Assembly (NCBI RefSeq): GCF_000173075.1
Contig: NZ_ABVL01000004.1
Location: forward strand, 186,001 to 250,000
Direction: 5' to 3'
DNA from: Chthoniobacter flavus Ellin428
GTDB taxonomy: Bacteria > Verrucomicrobiota > Verrucomicrobiia > Chthoniobacterales > Chthoniobacteraceae
Length of the DNA: 64,000 bases
The position numbers and the translations under genes were made by a program. The notes beneath the pieces are model-generated. The model was not told where the DNA came from. It did not search any database and saw only the letters and a list, made by a program, of their open reading frames with translations. Every line of letters starts with the position of its first letter. Within the stretch, counting starts at the first letter, position 1. This document shows positions 36,258-44,900 of this stretch, in pieces.

Positions 36258-36280
36258 GATTAAGATTAGGATTAAGATAG
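36251..36280 (+). repeat. Short GATTAA tandem repeat over a stop codon
   Basis: Imperfect hexamer repeats (GATTAA, with one GATTAG) run from 36251 to about 36280. The stop codon of the oxidoreductase gene (36255-36257) lies within the first unit. Confidence 0.6.
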
Positions 36281-36296
36281 GAATTACCTAAACCAC

Positions 36297-37517
36297 ATGC
36301 CCCCCCGTAAGACTTCCCGACGCACCACCCGCCCACCGAAAGTGGCGCTGCTGGTGGAAACGTCGAATGCCTACGCGCGGGAACTGCTCCTCGGGGTGAA
36401 AGAGTACATCCGGGTGCATGGTCCCTGGAACGTTCATCTTTCCGAGCATAGTCGCGGCGACCGTCCGCCTTCCTGGCTGATCGATTGGGATGGCGATGGC
36501 GTTATTGCGCGGGTGGAAAACAAACAAATCGCCCGGGCGCTGGAAGCGTTGCGTGTGCCGGTGGTGGACTTCAGTTCACATCGCTATCTCGCCGGCGCGC
36601 CCGTGGTGACTACCGACAACGCGGCCATTGCCCGTCTGGCGTTCGATCATTTCATCGAACGAGGCTTCCAACACTTCGCCTATTGCGGAGTAGACCGCTT
36701 CGCGTGGTCGGTGGCGCGCGGAGGGCACTTCGACGAGCTGGTTCGGCGGGCCGGTCTCATTTGCGAGCACTATGCTGATCCTGCCGGCTTCGGCCCCGAT
36801 AGCGATGCGGAGACCGATGCCATCGCCCAATGGTTGCGCGGCTTACCGGCGCCAGTCGCCGTCTTCGCCTGCTACGACGCGCGCGGCCAACAACTCCTCG
36901 ACGCCTGCCAACGAGCGGGGCTGGCGGTGCCCGACCAAATCGCCGTCCTTGGCGTGGACAATGACAGCCTGCTTTGCGAACTCTCCCCGCCACCGCTTTC
37001 GAGCGTCATGCTGGATACGCGCCGGACCGGCTGGGAAGCGGCGGACCTGCTCTCGCGGTTGATGCAGGGCCAACGGACGAAAGCCGAGGTGCATCGTATT
37101 CCGCCGCTGGGCGTCTTTACGAGACAGAGCACTGACATCCATGCCGTTGAAGATCCCAAGATTGCTCGCGTTTTGCAGATCATCCGCGAGCAGGCTTGCG
37201 CCGGCCTGACCGTGCCGGAGCTCTTGCGCAAATGCCCGATGTCGCGCCGCGTGCTCGAGCAACGCATGAAGGAAGTGCTCGGCCGGGCGCCGCACGAAGA
37301 AATCGTGCGCGTCCAAATCCGCCGGGTCCAGGATCTCCTGCGCACCACGGAACTCAGCCTCGAGGAAATCGCCGAGCGGAGCGGATTTCGCAACGCGCAG
37401 TATCTCAGCGTCGTCTTCAAACGCGAAGTCGGCCAGCCGCCGAGCGAGTTCCGCCTGAGTGGACGAACTCTTCCCCAAAATGGCGGAAGAACACTGCCTC
37501 ACCACCCCCGTCGTTGA
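36297..37517 (+). CDS. XylR-like AraC-family transcriptional regulator
   Basis: The 406-residue protein combines a periplasmic-binding/LacI-type ligand domain (residues 15-285: VALLVETSNAYARELLLGVKE, DNAAIARLAFDHFIERGFQ, VAVFACYDARGQQLLDAC, VLGVDNDSLLC, PLSSVMLDTRRTGWEAADLL) with a C-terminal AraC DNA-binding domain (residues 295-395: LTVPELLRKCPMSRRVLEQR, LSLEEIAERSGFRNAQYLSV, FKREVGQPPSEFR). This is the layout of XylR, a sugar-responsive activator. The family often sits in PVC sugar loci with Gfo/Idh/MocA proteins, as here. The ligand is not known; xylose itself is not implied. The ATG at 36297 follows the tandem repeat with no clear Shine-Dalgarno sequence. Confidence 0.92.
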   Translation: MPPRKTSRRTTRPPKVALLVETSNAYARELLLGVKEYIRVHGPWNVHLSEHSRGDRPPSWLIDWDGDGVIARVENKQIARALEALRVPVVDFSSHRYLAGAPVVTTDNAAIARLAFDHFIERGFQHFAYCGVDRFAWSVARGGHFDELVRRAGLICEHYADPAGFGPDSDAETDAIAQWLRGLPAPVAVFACYDARGQQLLDACQRAGLAVPDQIAVLGVDNDSLLCELSPPPLSSVMLDTRRTGWEAADLLSRLMQGQRTKAEVHRIPPLGVFTRQSTDIHAVEDPKIARVLQIIREQACAGLTVPELLRKCPMSRRVLEQRMKEVLGRAPHEEIVRVQIRRVQDLLRTTELSLEEIAERSGFRNAQYLSVVFKREVGQPPSEFRLSGRTLPQNGGRTLPHHPRR

Positions 37518-37540
37518 ATCGTGCAGAGCCCCAGTCACCA

Positions 37541-37586
37541 TTCGAAAAGGAGGCTGTCGGAACGAAACGCGCGTTCCTCTTTCGAA
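37541..37586 (+). promoter_or_regulatory. Hairpin before the sensor kinase gene
   Basis: TTCGAAA (37541-37547) pairs with TTTCGAA (37580-37586), and inside it GGAACG (37559-37564) pairs with CGTTCC (37572-37577). It lies between the XylR stop (37517) and the kinase start (37626). It could end the first transcript or shape the second leader. No T-tract. Confidence 0.35.
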
Positions 37587-37625
37587 GGTCTTTGTGCCCG
37601 TAGAAATACTGGTGTATGCAGAGAG

Positions 37626-40592
37626 ATGTCCCGCTCCCCCCTGCGCTGGATATTGCCGATTTCTTTTTGGTGGCTGCTCGCCCTCGTAGTGATGGCCTCG
37701 CCGGATGCCGCCCCGCTCTCCAGCGAATATGTGCTGCGCACTTGGGAGACTGGCGATGGCCTTCCGCAGAATACCGTCACCGGCATCGCGCAAACTCCGG
37801 ATGGCTATCTCTGGCTGGCTACCCAGGGCGGACTGGCCCGCTTCGACGGCCTGCGGTTTACCGTGTTTCTCAAGGGCTCGACCCCCGGGTTGGAGTCCAG
37901 CTACGCCCGCTCTCTGGCGGTGGATCGTACCGGAGCTTTGTGGATCGGTGCGGAGCGTGGCGGGGTCGTCCGCATGCGCGGCGGGCATTTCGAAAGCATC
38001 GTCCCGCCATCGCCCCCCACGACCGTCACCGCGTGGACCAGTTCCTTTGCCGAGGATGCGACCGGGGCGATGTGGATCGGCCTCGCACCGGATCAAGCGG
38101 TCTATCGCTGGCGCGATGGACAATTGAAGAAATTCACCGGTGAGGACGGCGTGGGCTCCGGCGGCGACACCTTTGTTCATGCGGATTCCCAAGGGCACAT
38201 CTGGTATTCGACCAAGACGATGTGCGGTGTTTTCGATGGCACTCGCTTTCAGCCGTTCGATCCGGAAGGAGGGGTTCGCGTGCATTTGGCGGCAGCACGT
38301 CAGGGCGGCATGTGGGCGGTGCGGGGGAACAAGCTCCTGCATTATTGGGCCGATGGCCGGCGGAAAGAGGTGGCCGATCTCGAATGGCTGGGCGGCGCGG
38401 TGGAAGTCAATGTGATCTATGAAGATCGCGCCGGCGATCTGTGGTTGGGGACACGCAATACGGGGCTCTTGCGTTTTCGCGGGGGCAAGTTTGTGCAGGT
38501 GCCGACTTCGCATCAGGTGGTGCAGGCGATCATGGAAGATAGTGAGGGCAATCTGTGGGCAGGCACGCAGGGCGGCTTGGACCGCTTGCGTCCGCAACGC
38601 TTCTTCCTCCGCGACGCGCGCAACGGGCTGACGAAGGAGGGCGTGGTCTCGCTTTGCGAAGACACCGAGCACAAGCTCTGGCTGGCCGTCCGCGATTCCG
38701 CACCGGAGCGCGCGGTCGACACGACGAACCAATTTTTTGTGCCGATGGAGGGGCCGGATTTGAACCTGGTCCCCTGCATTTGTGCGGATCCGCGAGGCGG
38801 AGTTTGGGTCGGGCAGGACGGAGGCAGCCTCCTGCACTGGCGCAATGGCGCCTACATCAAGACTTCTACGGGCCAGAAGGTTTCCACACTTCTGTGCGAT
38901 CACGCCGGCAATGTGTGGATCGCGACTTCGAAGCGCGCCCTGATTCGCTTTCACGACGACATGGAGGATCCGGTGCCGACAGACAATGGGCGGATCCTCT
39001 TCCGTGCACTCGCGGAAGATCGAGCGGGTCACATCTGGGCGGGGACGGAGGACGGCCTCGTTTTTCGCCGCGACCACGATCAGTTTCAACCGGTGCTTTT
39101 GCCCGGGGCGAAAGAAGGGGAGTCGATCCGATTCCTTGTGCCCGATGGAGCGGAGACGATGTGGATCGGCGCGCGGGATGGCGGGCTCTACCGGTGGCGG
39201 AATGGCCACATCGACCACCTTCCCAGCGATGCCGGGCTCAGCGCCCAGGATTTTCGTGTCTTGATCATCGAGCCCGATGGAACGTTCTGGATCGCCATGG
39301 GCAATGGTCTCTTCCGCACGACCCGCCAGGAGGTCGAAAGCGTGCTGTCCGGGCGTCAGCATGTTCTCAATGGCACGACGTATGGCCGCGATGATGGACT
39401 GCCCAAGCTCGATTTCACTTTCGGCCGGCGCAATGGAGCGACGCGGACGCACGATGGGCATCTTTGGTTTGCCACCAGCCGTGGGGCGCTCGAGGTAAGC
39501 CCGGATCCTTTGCCGGAAAGTCCGTCGCTGCCCCCGGTCTTGGTGGAAGAAATGCGGGTCGACGGCCAGCCGATCGCCTTGGCGAAGACCGGCGCGGGGG
39601 GCCTCGGCCCCAACCCCGGGCCCATCGAAATCCGCTACACCGTGCCTCGCTTGAGCTCGCCGGAACGCCTCCAATTTCGCTACCGGCTCGTCGGGCTGGA
39701 AGAAGAATGGGTCGACGCGCGGGACCAGCGCACGGCGACCTACACCCGCGTGCCACCGGGAAAGTATCGCTTCGAAGTCGCGGCCAGTCTGGGGGCCGGA
39801 TCGAAACCGACCGCCGTGGCTTCGTTGCCTTTCGTGGTGCAGGCCGCGTGGTGGGAGACGCCGGTTTTCCGCATCATCGTCGGTATCCTCGGCACTCTCC
39901 TTCTCGCGACTCTCGTGCGGATGATGGTTCTCCGCCGGGTGCGCGCGCGCATTCGGCGCCTGGAGCAGGAACACGCGTTGGAAAAAGAACGGGCCCGCAT
40001 CGCTCGCGATATGCACGACGAACTCGGCGCCAGCCTCACCCGCATCGCCCTGATGAGTGAGATCGCCGCGGATGAACCGGAGATGCGTGGGGCGGCGGCC
40101 CAACAGCTTGGCGAAATCGCCCAAGCCGCCCGCTCGGTGAGTGGAACGCTGGACCAGATCGTCTGGACGGTGAACCCGCGCAACGACACGCTCGAGCGCC
40201 TGGTCGGTTACCTCGGCGAATTCGCCAGTGAATATCTTGCGCCCACCGGTCTCGATTTCCATCTTAGTCTGCCGGCTGACATCTCCGCGCAAACTTTGGC
40301 TTCCGAGACCCGTCACGAAGTCCTCCTCGCGACCAAGGAAGCGCTGAACAACGCCGTGAAATACGCGCGGGCCAGCCATGTCGCCTTGAAGGTCACCACC
40401 ACGGAAGAGGTGCTGACGATCACCGTGGCCGATAATGGGTGCGGCTTCGATCCGCAGGCCGTCCCGAAGTTTTCCAACGGCCTCATCAATCTGCGGCAGC
40501 GCCTCGTCGCCATCGGCGGGAGTGCCGAAATCGTCAGCCAATCGGGGACGGGGACGACAGTCACCTTGCGGCTGCCCTTGAAGACGGACTGA
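37626..40592 (+). CDS. Beta-propeller sensor histidine kinase (reg_prop, Y_Y_Y, HisKA_3)
   Basis: The ATG at 37626, preceded by GAGAG, gives 988 residues with a signal peptide (RWILPISFWWLLALVVMASP). Residues 30-600 or so hold two seven-bladed propeller-like arrays of reg_prop repeats (GIAQTPDGYLWLATQGGLAR, EDSEGNLWAGTQGGLDRL). A Y_Y_Y domain follows (LQFRYRLVGLEEEWVD), then one membrane helix (IIVGILGTLLLATLVRMMVL). The cytoplasmic part has a HisKA_3 dimerisation domain with His797 in ARIARDMHDELGASLTRI, and the HATPase with N box EALNNAVKYA and G box DNGCGFD. This is the sensor architecture used for extracellular carbohydrate signals. Its partner is the response regulator at 40716. Confidence 0.93.
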   Translation: MSRSPLRWILPISFWWLLALVVMASPDAAPLSSEYVLRTWETGDGLPQNTVTGIAQTPDGYLWLATQGGLARFDGLRFTVFLKGSTPGLESSYARSLAVDRTGALWIGAERGGVVRMRGGHFESIVPPSPPTTVTAWTSSFAEDATGAMWIGLAPDQAVYRWRDGQLKKFTGEDGVGSGGDTFVHADSQGHIWYSTKTMCGVFDGTRFQPFDPEGGVRVHLAAARQGGMWAVRGNKLLHYWADGRRKEVADLEWLGGAVEVNVIYEDRAGDLWLGTRNTGLLRFRGGKFVQVPTSHQVVQAIMEDSEGNLWAGTQGGLDRLRPQRFFLRDARNGLTKEGVVSLCEDTEHKLWLAVRDSAPERAVDTTNQFFVPMEGPDLNLVPCICADPRGGVWVGQDGGSLLHWRNGAYIKTSTGQKVSTLLCDHAGNVWIATSKRALIRFHDDMEDPVPTDNGRILFRALAEDRAGHIWAGTEDGLVFRRDHDQFQPVLLPGAKEGESIRFLVPDGAETMWIGARDGGLYRWRNGHIDHLPSDAGLSAQDFRVLIIEPDGTFWIAMGNGLFRTTRQEVESVLSGRQHVLNGTTYGRDDGLPKLDFTFGRRNGATRTHDGHLWFATSRGALEVSPDPLPESPSLPPVLVEEMRVDGQPIALAKTGAGGLGPNPGPIEIRYTVPRLSSPERLQFRYRLVGLEEEWVDARDQRTATYTRVPPGKYRFEVAASLGAGSKPTAVASLPFVVQAAWWETPVFRIIVGILGTLLLATLVRMMVLRRVRARIRRLEQEHALEKERARIARDMHDELGASLTRIALMSEIAADEPEMRGAAAQQLGEIAQAARSVSGTLDQIVWTVNPRNDTLERLVGYLGEFASEYLAPTGLDFHLSLPADISAQTLASETRHEVLLATKEALNNAVKYARASHVALKVTTTEEVLTITVADNGCGFDPQAVPKFSNGLINLRQRLVAIGGSAEIVSQSGTGTTVTLRLPLKTD

Positions 40593-40604
40593 AGGTGCGG
40601 TCTT

Positions 40605-40622
40605 GTCACCCAGAGATGTGAC
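40605..40622. promoter_or_regulatory. Imperfect copy of the 18-bp palindrome (site A)
   Basis: GTCACCCAGAGATGTGAC has the same 7-4-7 layout as sites B, C and D: the right arm ATGTGAC is identical to that in C and D, and the left arm differs at two bases. It lies 93 bp before the response-regulator start. It could be an autoregulatory site. Confidence 0.4.
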
Positions 40623-40715
40623 TCGACCAGAGTGGAAATGGATCGATGCTGGAAGGCGCCTCGCTTCTTTCGCTTGTCTGCTGCTATATCCATTTCCCGC
40701 GACCCGATTCCCCTC

Positions 40716-41354
40716 ATGCCGTTTACTCTTTCCATCGTCGAAGATGATCCCGTGATCCGTGCCGGTTGGGTAAAGATCATCAACCGTTCGACGGGCTATC
40801 GCTGTATCAGCGACTACGGCAGCGCGGAGGCGGCGCTGGCCGGCTTGGTCAAGGAACCGCCGGACTTCGTGCTCATGGACATCAACCTTCCCGGCAAATC
40901 CGGCATCGAGTGCACGCGCGAGTTGAAGCGGCGGCTGCCCAAGCTCGAGATCGTGATGCTCACGATGTTCGACGACCGCGACAATCTCTTTGAAGCGTTG
41001 CGCGCGGGCGCCAGTGGTTATCTGCTCAAGCGCACCAGCCCCGCCGGTCTGCTCGAAGCGCTGAATCAGCTCAAGGCCGGAGGCTCCCCGATGTCACCCC
41101 AGATCGCCCGCCAGGTCGTACATTTTTTCCGCCAGAATGAGCCCGCGGCCGAAGCCAACGGAGCGGTGATCGAAAAGCTTTCCGCCCGCGAAAATGAAAT
41201 TCTCCGCTGCCTCGCGGAAGGCCGCCACTACAAGGAAATCGCCGATCAGTTGAATCTGAGCATGGATACGGTGCGGACTTACATCCGCCGCACCTACGAG
41301 AAGTTGCACGTCCATTCACGGACGGAAGCGGTCGTCAAATACCTCGGTCGCTGA
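40716..41354 (+). CDS. NarL/FixJ-type response regulator
   Basis: The ATG at 40716 gives 212 residues. The receiver domain (1-120) has the acidic pair in SIVEDDPVIRAG, phosphoacceptor Asp in FVLMDINLPGKSG, Thr in EIVMLTMFDD and Lys in GYLLKRTSP. A LuxR-type HTH follows (150-212): LSARENEILRCLAEGRHYKEIADQLN then MDTVRTYIRRTYEKLHVHSRTEAV. It is the evident partner of the HisKA_3 kinase that ends 123 bp upstream. NarL-type regulators bind short inverted repeats, and four related palindromes lie at 40605, 41388, 41751 and 49490, so this protein is the first candidate to bind them. Confidence 0.94.
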   Translation: MPFTLSIVEDDPVIRAGWVKIINRSTGYRCISDYGSAEAALAGLVKEPPDFVLMDINLPGKSGIECTRELKRRLPKLEIVMLTMFDDRDNLFEALRAGASGYLLKRTSPAGLLEALNQLKAGGSPMSPQIARQVVHFFRQNEPAAEANGAVIEKLSARENEILRCLAEGRHYKEIADQLNLSMDTVRTYIRRTYEKLHVHSRTEAVVKYLGR

Positions 41355-41387
41355 GGAGCGCGGGCTGGTGCAAGTGCTTGGCGGGGC

Positions 41388-41405
41388 GTCGCATACCTAT
41401 GCGAC
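41388..41405. promoter_or_regulatory. 18-bp palindrome, site B
   Basis: GTCGCATACCTATGCGAC: perfect 7-bp arms around ACCT, 64 bp before the start of the 63-residue gene at 41470 and 33 bp after the response-regulator stop. It differs from C and D by a compensating pair (A to G, T to C), so the palindrome is kept. No T-run follows, so a terminator is unlikely. Confidence 0.55.
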
Positions 41406-41469
41406 TGTTACGTATTCTCAGAGGGAGTGAAGTTGCAGGGTCACAAACTCAACTTTGCCCCCTCCTGTT

Positions 41470-41661
41470 ATGTTTGAATCAAACGACGACCTGCGCCTCC
41501 TGCAATCTTCGCTCCTCTACAAAACGTTTGCGCGCCAGCGCGACGAGATCCTGCGCTACAAATGGATCGAAAGCGAAAAAGCAGGAGTGGATATCGGCTT
41601 CGAGAAAGCGTTGCTCGGCTGGCTCATCAAACAACACACGGACGCAACCCCGGCCTCCTAA
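41470..41661 (+). CDS. Small hypothetical protein, 63 residues
   Basis: The ATG at 41470 starts MFESNDDLRLLQSSLLYKTF and ends WLIKQHTDATPAS. The composition is soluble, charged and mostly helical, with no membrane segment or signal. I do not recognise a family or function. The codon usage is gene-like. It sits between the response regulator and the second giant adhesin, with its own palindromic site 64 bp upstream, which suggests it is controlled together with them. It might be a regulator or adaptor; that is speculation. Confidence 0.7.
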   Translation: MFESNDDLRLLQSSLLYKTFARQRDEILRYKWIESEKAGVDIGFEKALLGWLIKQHTDATPAS

Positions 41662-41750
41662 GGGCCCTGGGCTTTATCGTGCGTTCACGTAGACACCGCT
41701 GCCGCAAACTTTCACGCTGGCCGGCCTTTGTGCAACCAGGCGGCGGCACT

Positions 41751-41768
41751 GTCACATATCCATGTGAC
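41751..41768. promoter_or_regulatory. 18-bp palindrome, site C
   Basis: GTCACATATCCATGTGAC: perfect 7-bp arms around ATCC, in the 255-bp gap before the giant PEP-CTERM gene, 148 bp upstream of its ATG. The arms are identical to those of site D. Confidence 0.6.
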
Positions 41769-41916
41769 TACCGCGGAGGAGGGAAGGACAGCAGCATTTC
41801 CACCCAGAAATGGATCTCCTCGCGCGTTCCGCCCCGACTCGCCGTCACCCGCGATTCGCAGGCTGTCGCCGCTAAGATCCTCCCACCTGCAGCCCCCGTG
41901 TTCCTTTTTTCGTAAG

Positions 41917-44900
41917 ATGAAATTCCCGCACCACGCCGTCCAATCCCCCCGCATCACTCGCTCCAATCGCCGTCGTCGCTATTGCACGCGCGTGTGCGGT
42001 ATTCTCGCCACGAATATCGCTGTGCTGCTCGGCCTGCAGTCGATCAATGCCGCGACCTACTACTGGGACACCAATGGTGCCACCGCCGGCTCCGGCGCGG
42101 CCACGGGCCCATGGGACGGCAGCACGGCCAACTGGACCACCGACTCCACGGGATCGATCCTCCCGACCGTCACGCTGACGACGAGTGCGGACGACCTCAT
42201 CTTTTCCGCCGGCACCAATGGCACGACGGGCACGATCACCGTGACGGGAGCCCAGGCGGCAAACAGCCTCACCTTCAAAGACAACGTCGCCCTCACGATC
42301 AGCGGCGGCACCTCGCTCACCCTCGGGGGCGCGGGTGTGAACTCCGGCATCACCGTGGCCAGTGGCGATAATTCGAGCAATACCATCAGCACGGCTATCG
42401 TTCTCGACGCTTCCACGACGGCCCTTGGTTTCACCAACAACGGTACCGGCCTTTTGACGATCGGCGCCATCACGGGCTCCGCGACGAGCGGAACGCAAAC
42501 GGTTACGGTCAACTCCACGAGCACTGGCGGGATCACGCTGAACGGAATTATTGGAAATGGCTCCGGCGGCGGCACGGTTGCCATGGTGATCAATAACTCG
42601 GGCACCGGCGTGACGACGCTCTCGGGTGTGAACACCTTTACCGGCGGCCTCATGATTTCGCAGGGGACCCTTTCATACGCCGCCAACACTGCGCTGGGCG
42701 GTGCTTCCGGCACGGCCGGCGCCGTCACGCTCAATGGCGGCACGTTGTTGTTTACGGGGGGATCGGTCGACAACACCCATGCCATTACCGTGGGGGCAAG
42801 CGGTGGCACCATTAAGACTACCGGCGCGGGCACATTCCGGTTTGGTATCGCCAACACCCTTCTGGGCAGTGGCCCATTGACCATCATAGGCAATGGATCG
42901 CTGGTGACCACGGGCCAGGGCGTGGTGGTGCTCAACAATTCCAATACCTACAACGGCAATGTGACCCTCCAGAGTGGAGGTGTCATTGAATATGCGAATC
43001 CCTTTGGCCTTGCACCGGATGCAACTGTTACCGTCGGTAACGCCGGTAATCTGTCGGCATCTACTGTCACCATCGCGAACGCTGTGACCGTGAATGCGGG
43101 TGGCGTGCTGGGTTTCCAAAACTCGGGTTTCGGCGTTTTTGCCGGCAGTATCACGCTGAATGGCGCTGCCACGGCCCAGTTGAAGAATTGGTACAACGCC
43201 ACCGCCCAAAATGGCACCATTACCGGCAATATCTCGGGCACCGGTTCCCTTACGATCAGTAACAACACCGCCACGCTCACGCTTTTGGGCGCCAATACTT
43301 ACACGGGTAATACGGTGATCGGCACAGGCGCCACGCTGCTGGACGTTGAGCCTATCTCACGGACCTACGCCGCTGTCATCAGCGGTGCGGGGGCGTACAT
43401 CAAAGATGGACTCAGCACGCTGACGCTGACCGGCGTGAATACCTATACGGGGGCGACGACCATCAGGGGTGGCACGTTGACGGTGGGTGACGGGACCAGT
43501 GGTAGCCTCGCCAGCACCACGACCCTTACCTTTGCCGACACGGGCACTTTCAATTTTCAGGGCGTCTCGACTGGCAGCAGCCAGAGCCTGGGAGCGACCA
43601 CATTCAACGCGGGTGCTGCGGGTACGGTGCAGTCCACCTACGGAACGAGTGGCAACACCAGCCTGACACTCTCCAACGTAGTGGCTCGCCCGGCCAGTGC
43701 CACAGCCAATTTTGTCGTGAGCGGTGGCACCCTGACCGGGGCTACTCCGACCAACAAGATCGTTTTCACCCAAGTCGCGGGAGCCACCCCGACGACCGGA
43801 GCGCTGCTCGACAAGGGCTACTATTTCAACGGGGCCGATTTTGCGGCCTACGATACCAACGGGTATGTGCGAGCCCTGGCTTACGGTACGGACACCAATA
43901 CCGTGGCGCCGGATACGATCACGGCGGCGAACAGTGTGAAACTCACCGCCACGCCGGCTGGCCAAAGCAGCATTTCCCTGCTGACCTTGAACCTGGCCGG
44001 TAGCGGTGTTTCCTGGGCCAACAATGCCTCGCAAACCCTCACCCTTTCCGGCGGGGGTTTGATCAAGTCCGGTGGCGGCACGGTCGGCACGATCAGCGGC
44101 GGTACGGGCATCACGACGGGCGGTGCGGTAGAATTTGTGGTCCGCACGGACACCGCGAGCGACCTGCTCGACATTCAGACCCCGATCACCTCGACCTCCA
44201 CCAGCGGCTTGACCAAGACTGGCTTGGGCACGCTCACCCTTTCCGCCGCGAATGCCTATACGGGAGTCACGACGGTGGACCAGGGAACCCTTTCAGTCAC
44301 GGGAAGCATTGGCTCCACGGGCGCCACGGTGGTCACCAGCGGCATCCTGTCGGTTTCCGGTTCGGGGTCGATCAACCCCCTCAGCGGCACAACCAGCACT
44401 ATCTTGATTGGAAATATCGCCGGAGCCCAGGCTGCCGTCTATCAATCGGGCGCTTCTTCGGTAGTGAAAAACACCAGCAGCGGCGGCGGTGGTTTCGCGA
44501 TTGGCAGCGCGGTGGGCGGGCAAGGCTACTACAATGTGTCGGGTGGAACGATCAATGTGGGTGGAGAAATCAATGTGGGCGGCACCAGCGGCGGCCAGGG
44601 CACCTTTGGTGAGCTCGACATGAGCGGGGGCACGATGAATCTCGGTACCCTCAGCAACACCACCACCCCTTTCTTTCTGCCGGCTCGTGGTGCGGCGGGC
44701 GAAGCAGGCGTGGTGAACATCTCGGGTGGCACCGTTCAGGTCAACAGCGGGAATACTGCTGCCAATACGAATATTAGCGGATTGGCGGTAGGTCTCAATA
44801 ATGTTGGCAATCTCTACAGCGTCATCACGATCAGTGGTTCGGGTCAGTTCCTCACGCCCTCGCACACCGTCAAGCTGAACGACACGAATTTCGGCAACGC

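Noticed and set aside
36843..40541. A 1,232-codon open frame on the minus strand opposite the sensor kinase and regulator
   Set aside because: The plus strand holds recognisable XylR, propeller, HisKA_3 and HATPase motifs throughout. The minus frame has no domain and is a by-product of high GC and codon bias.
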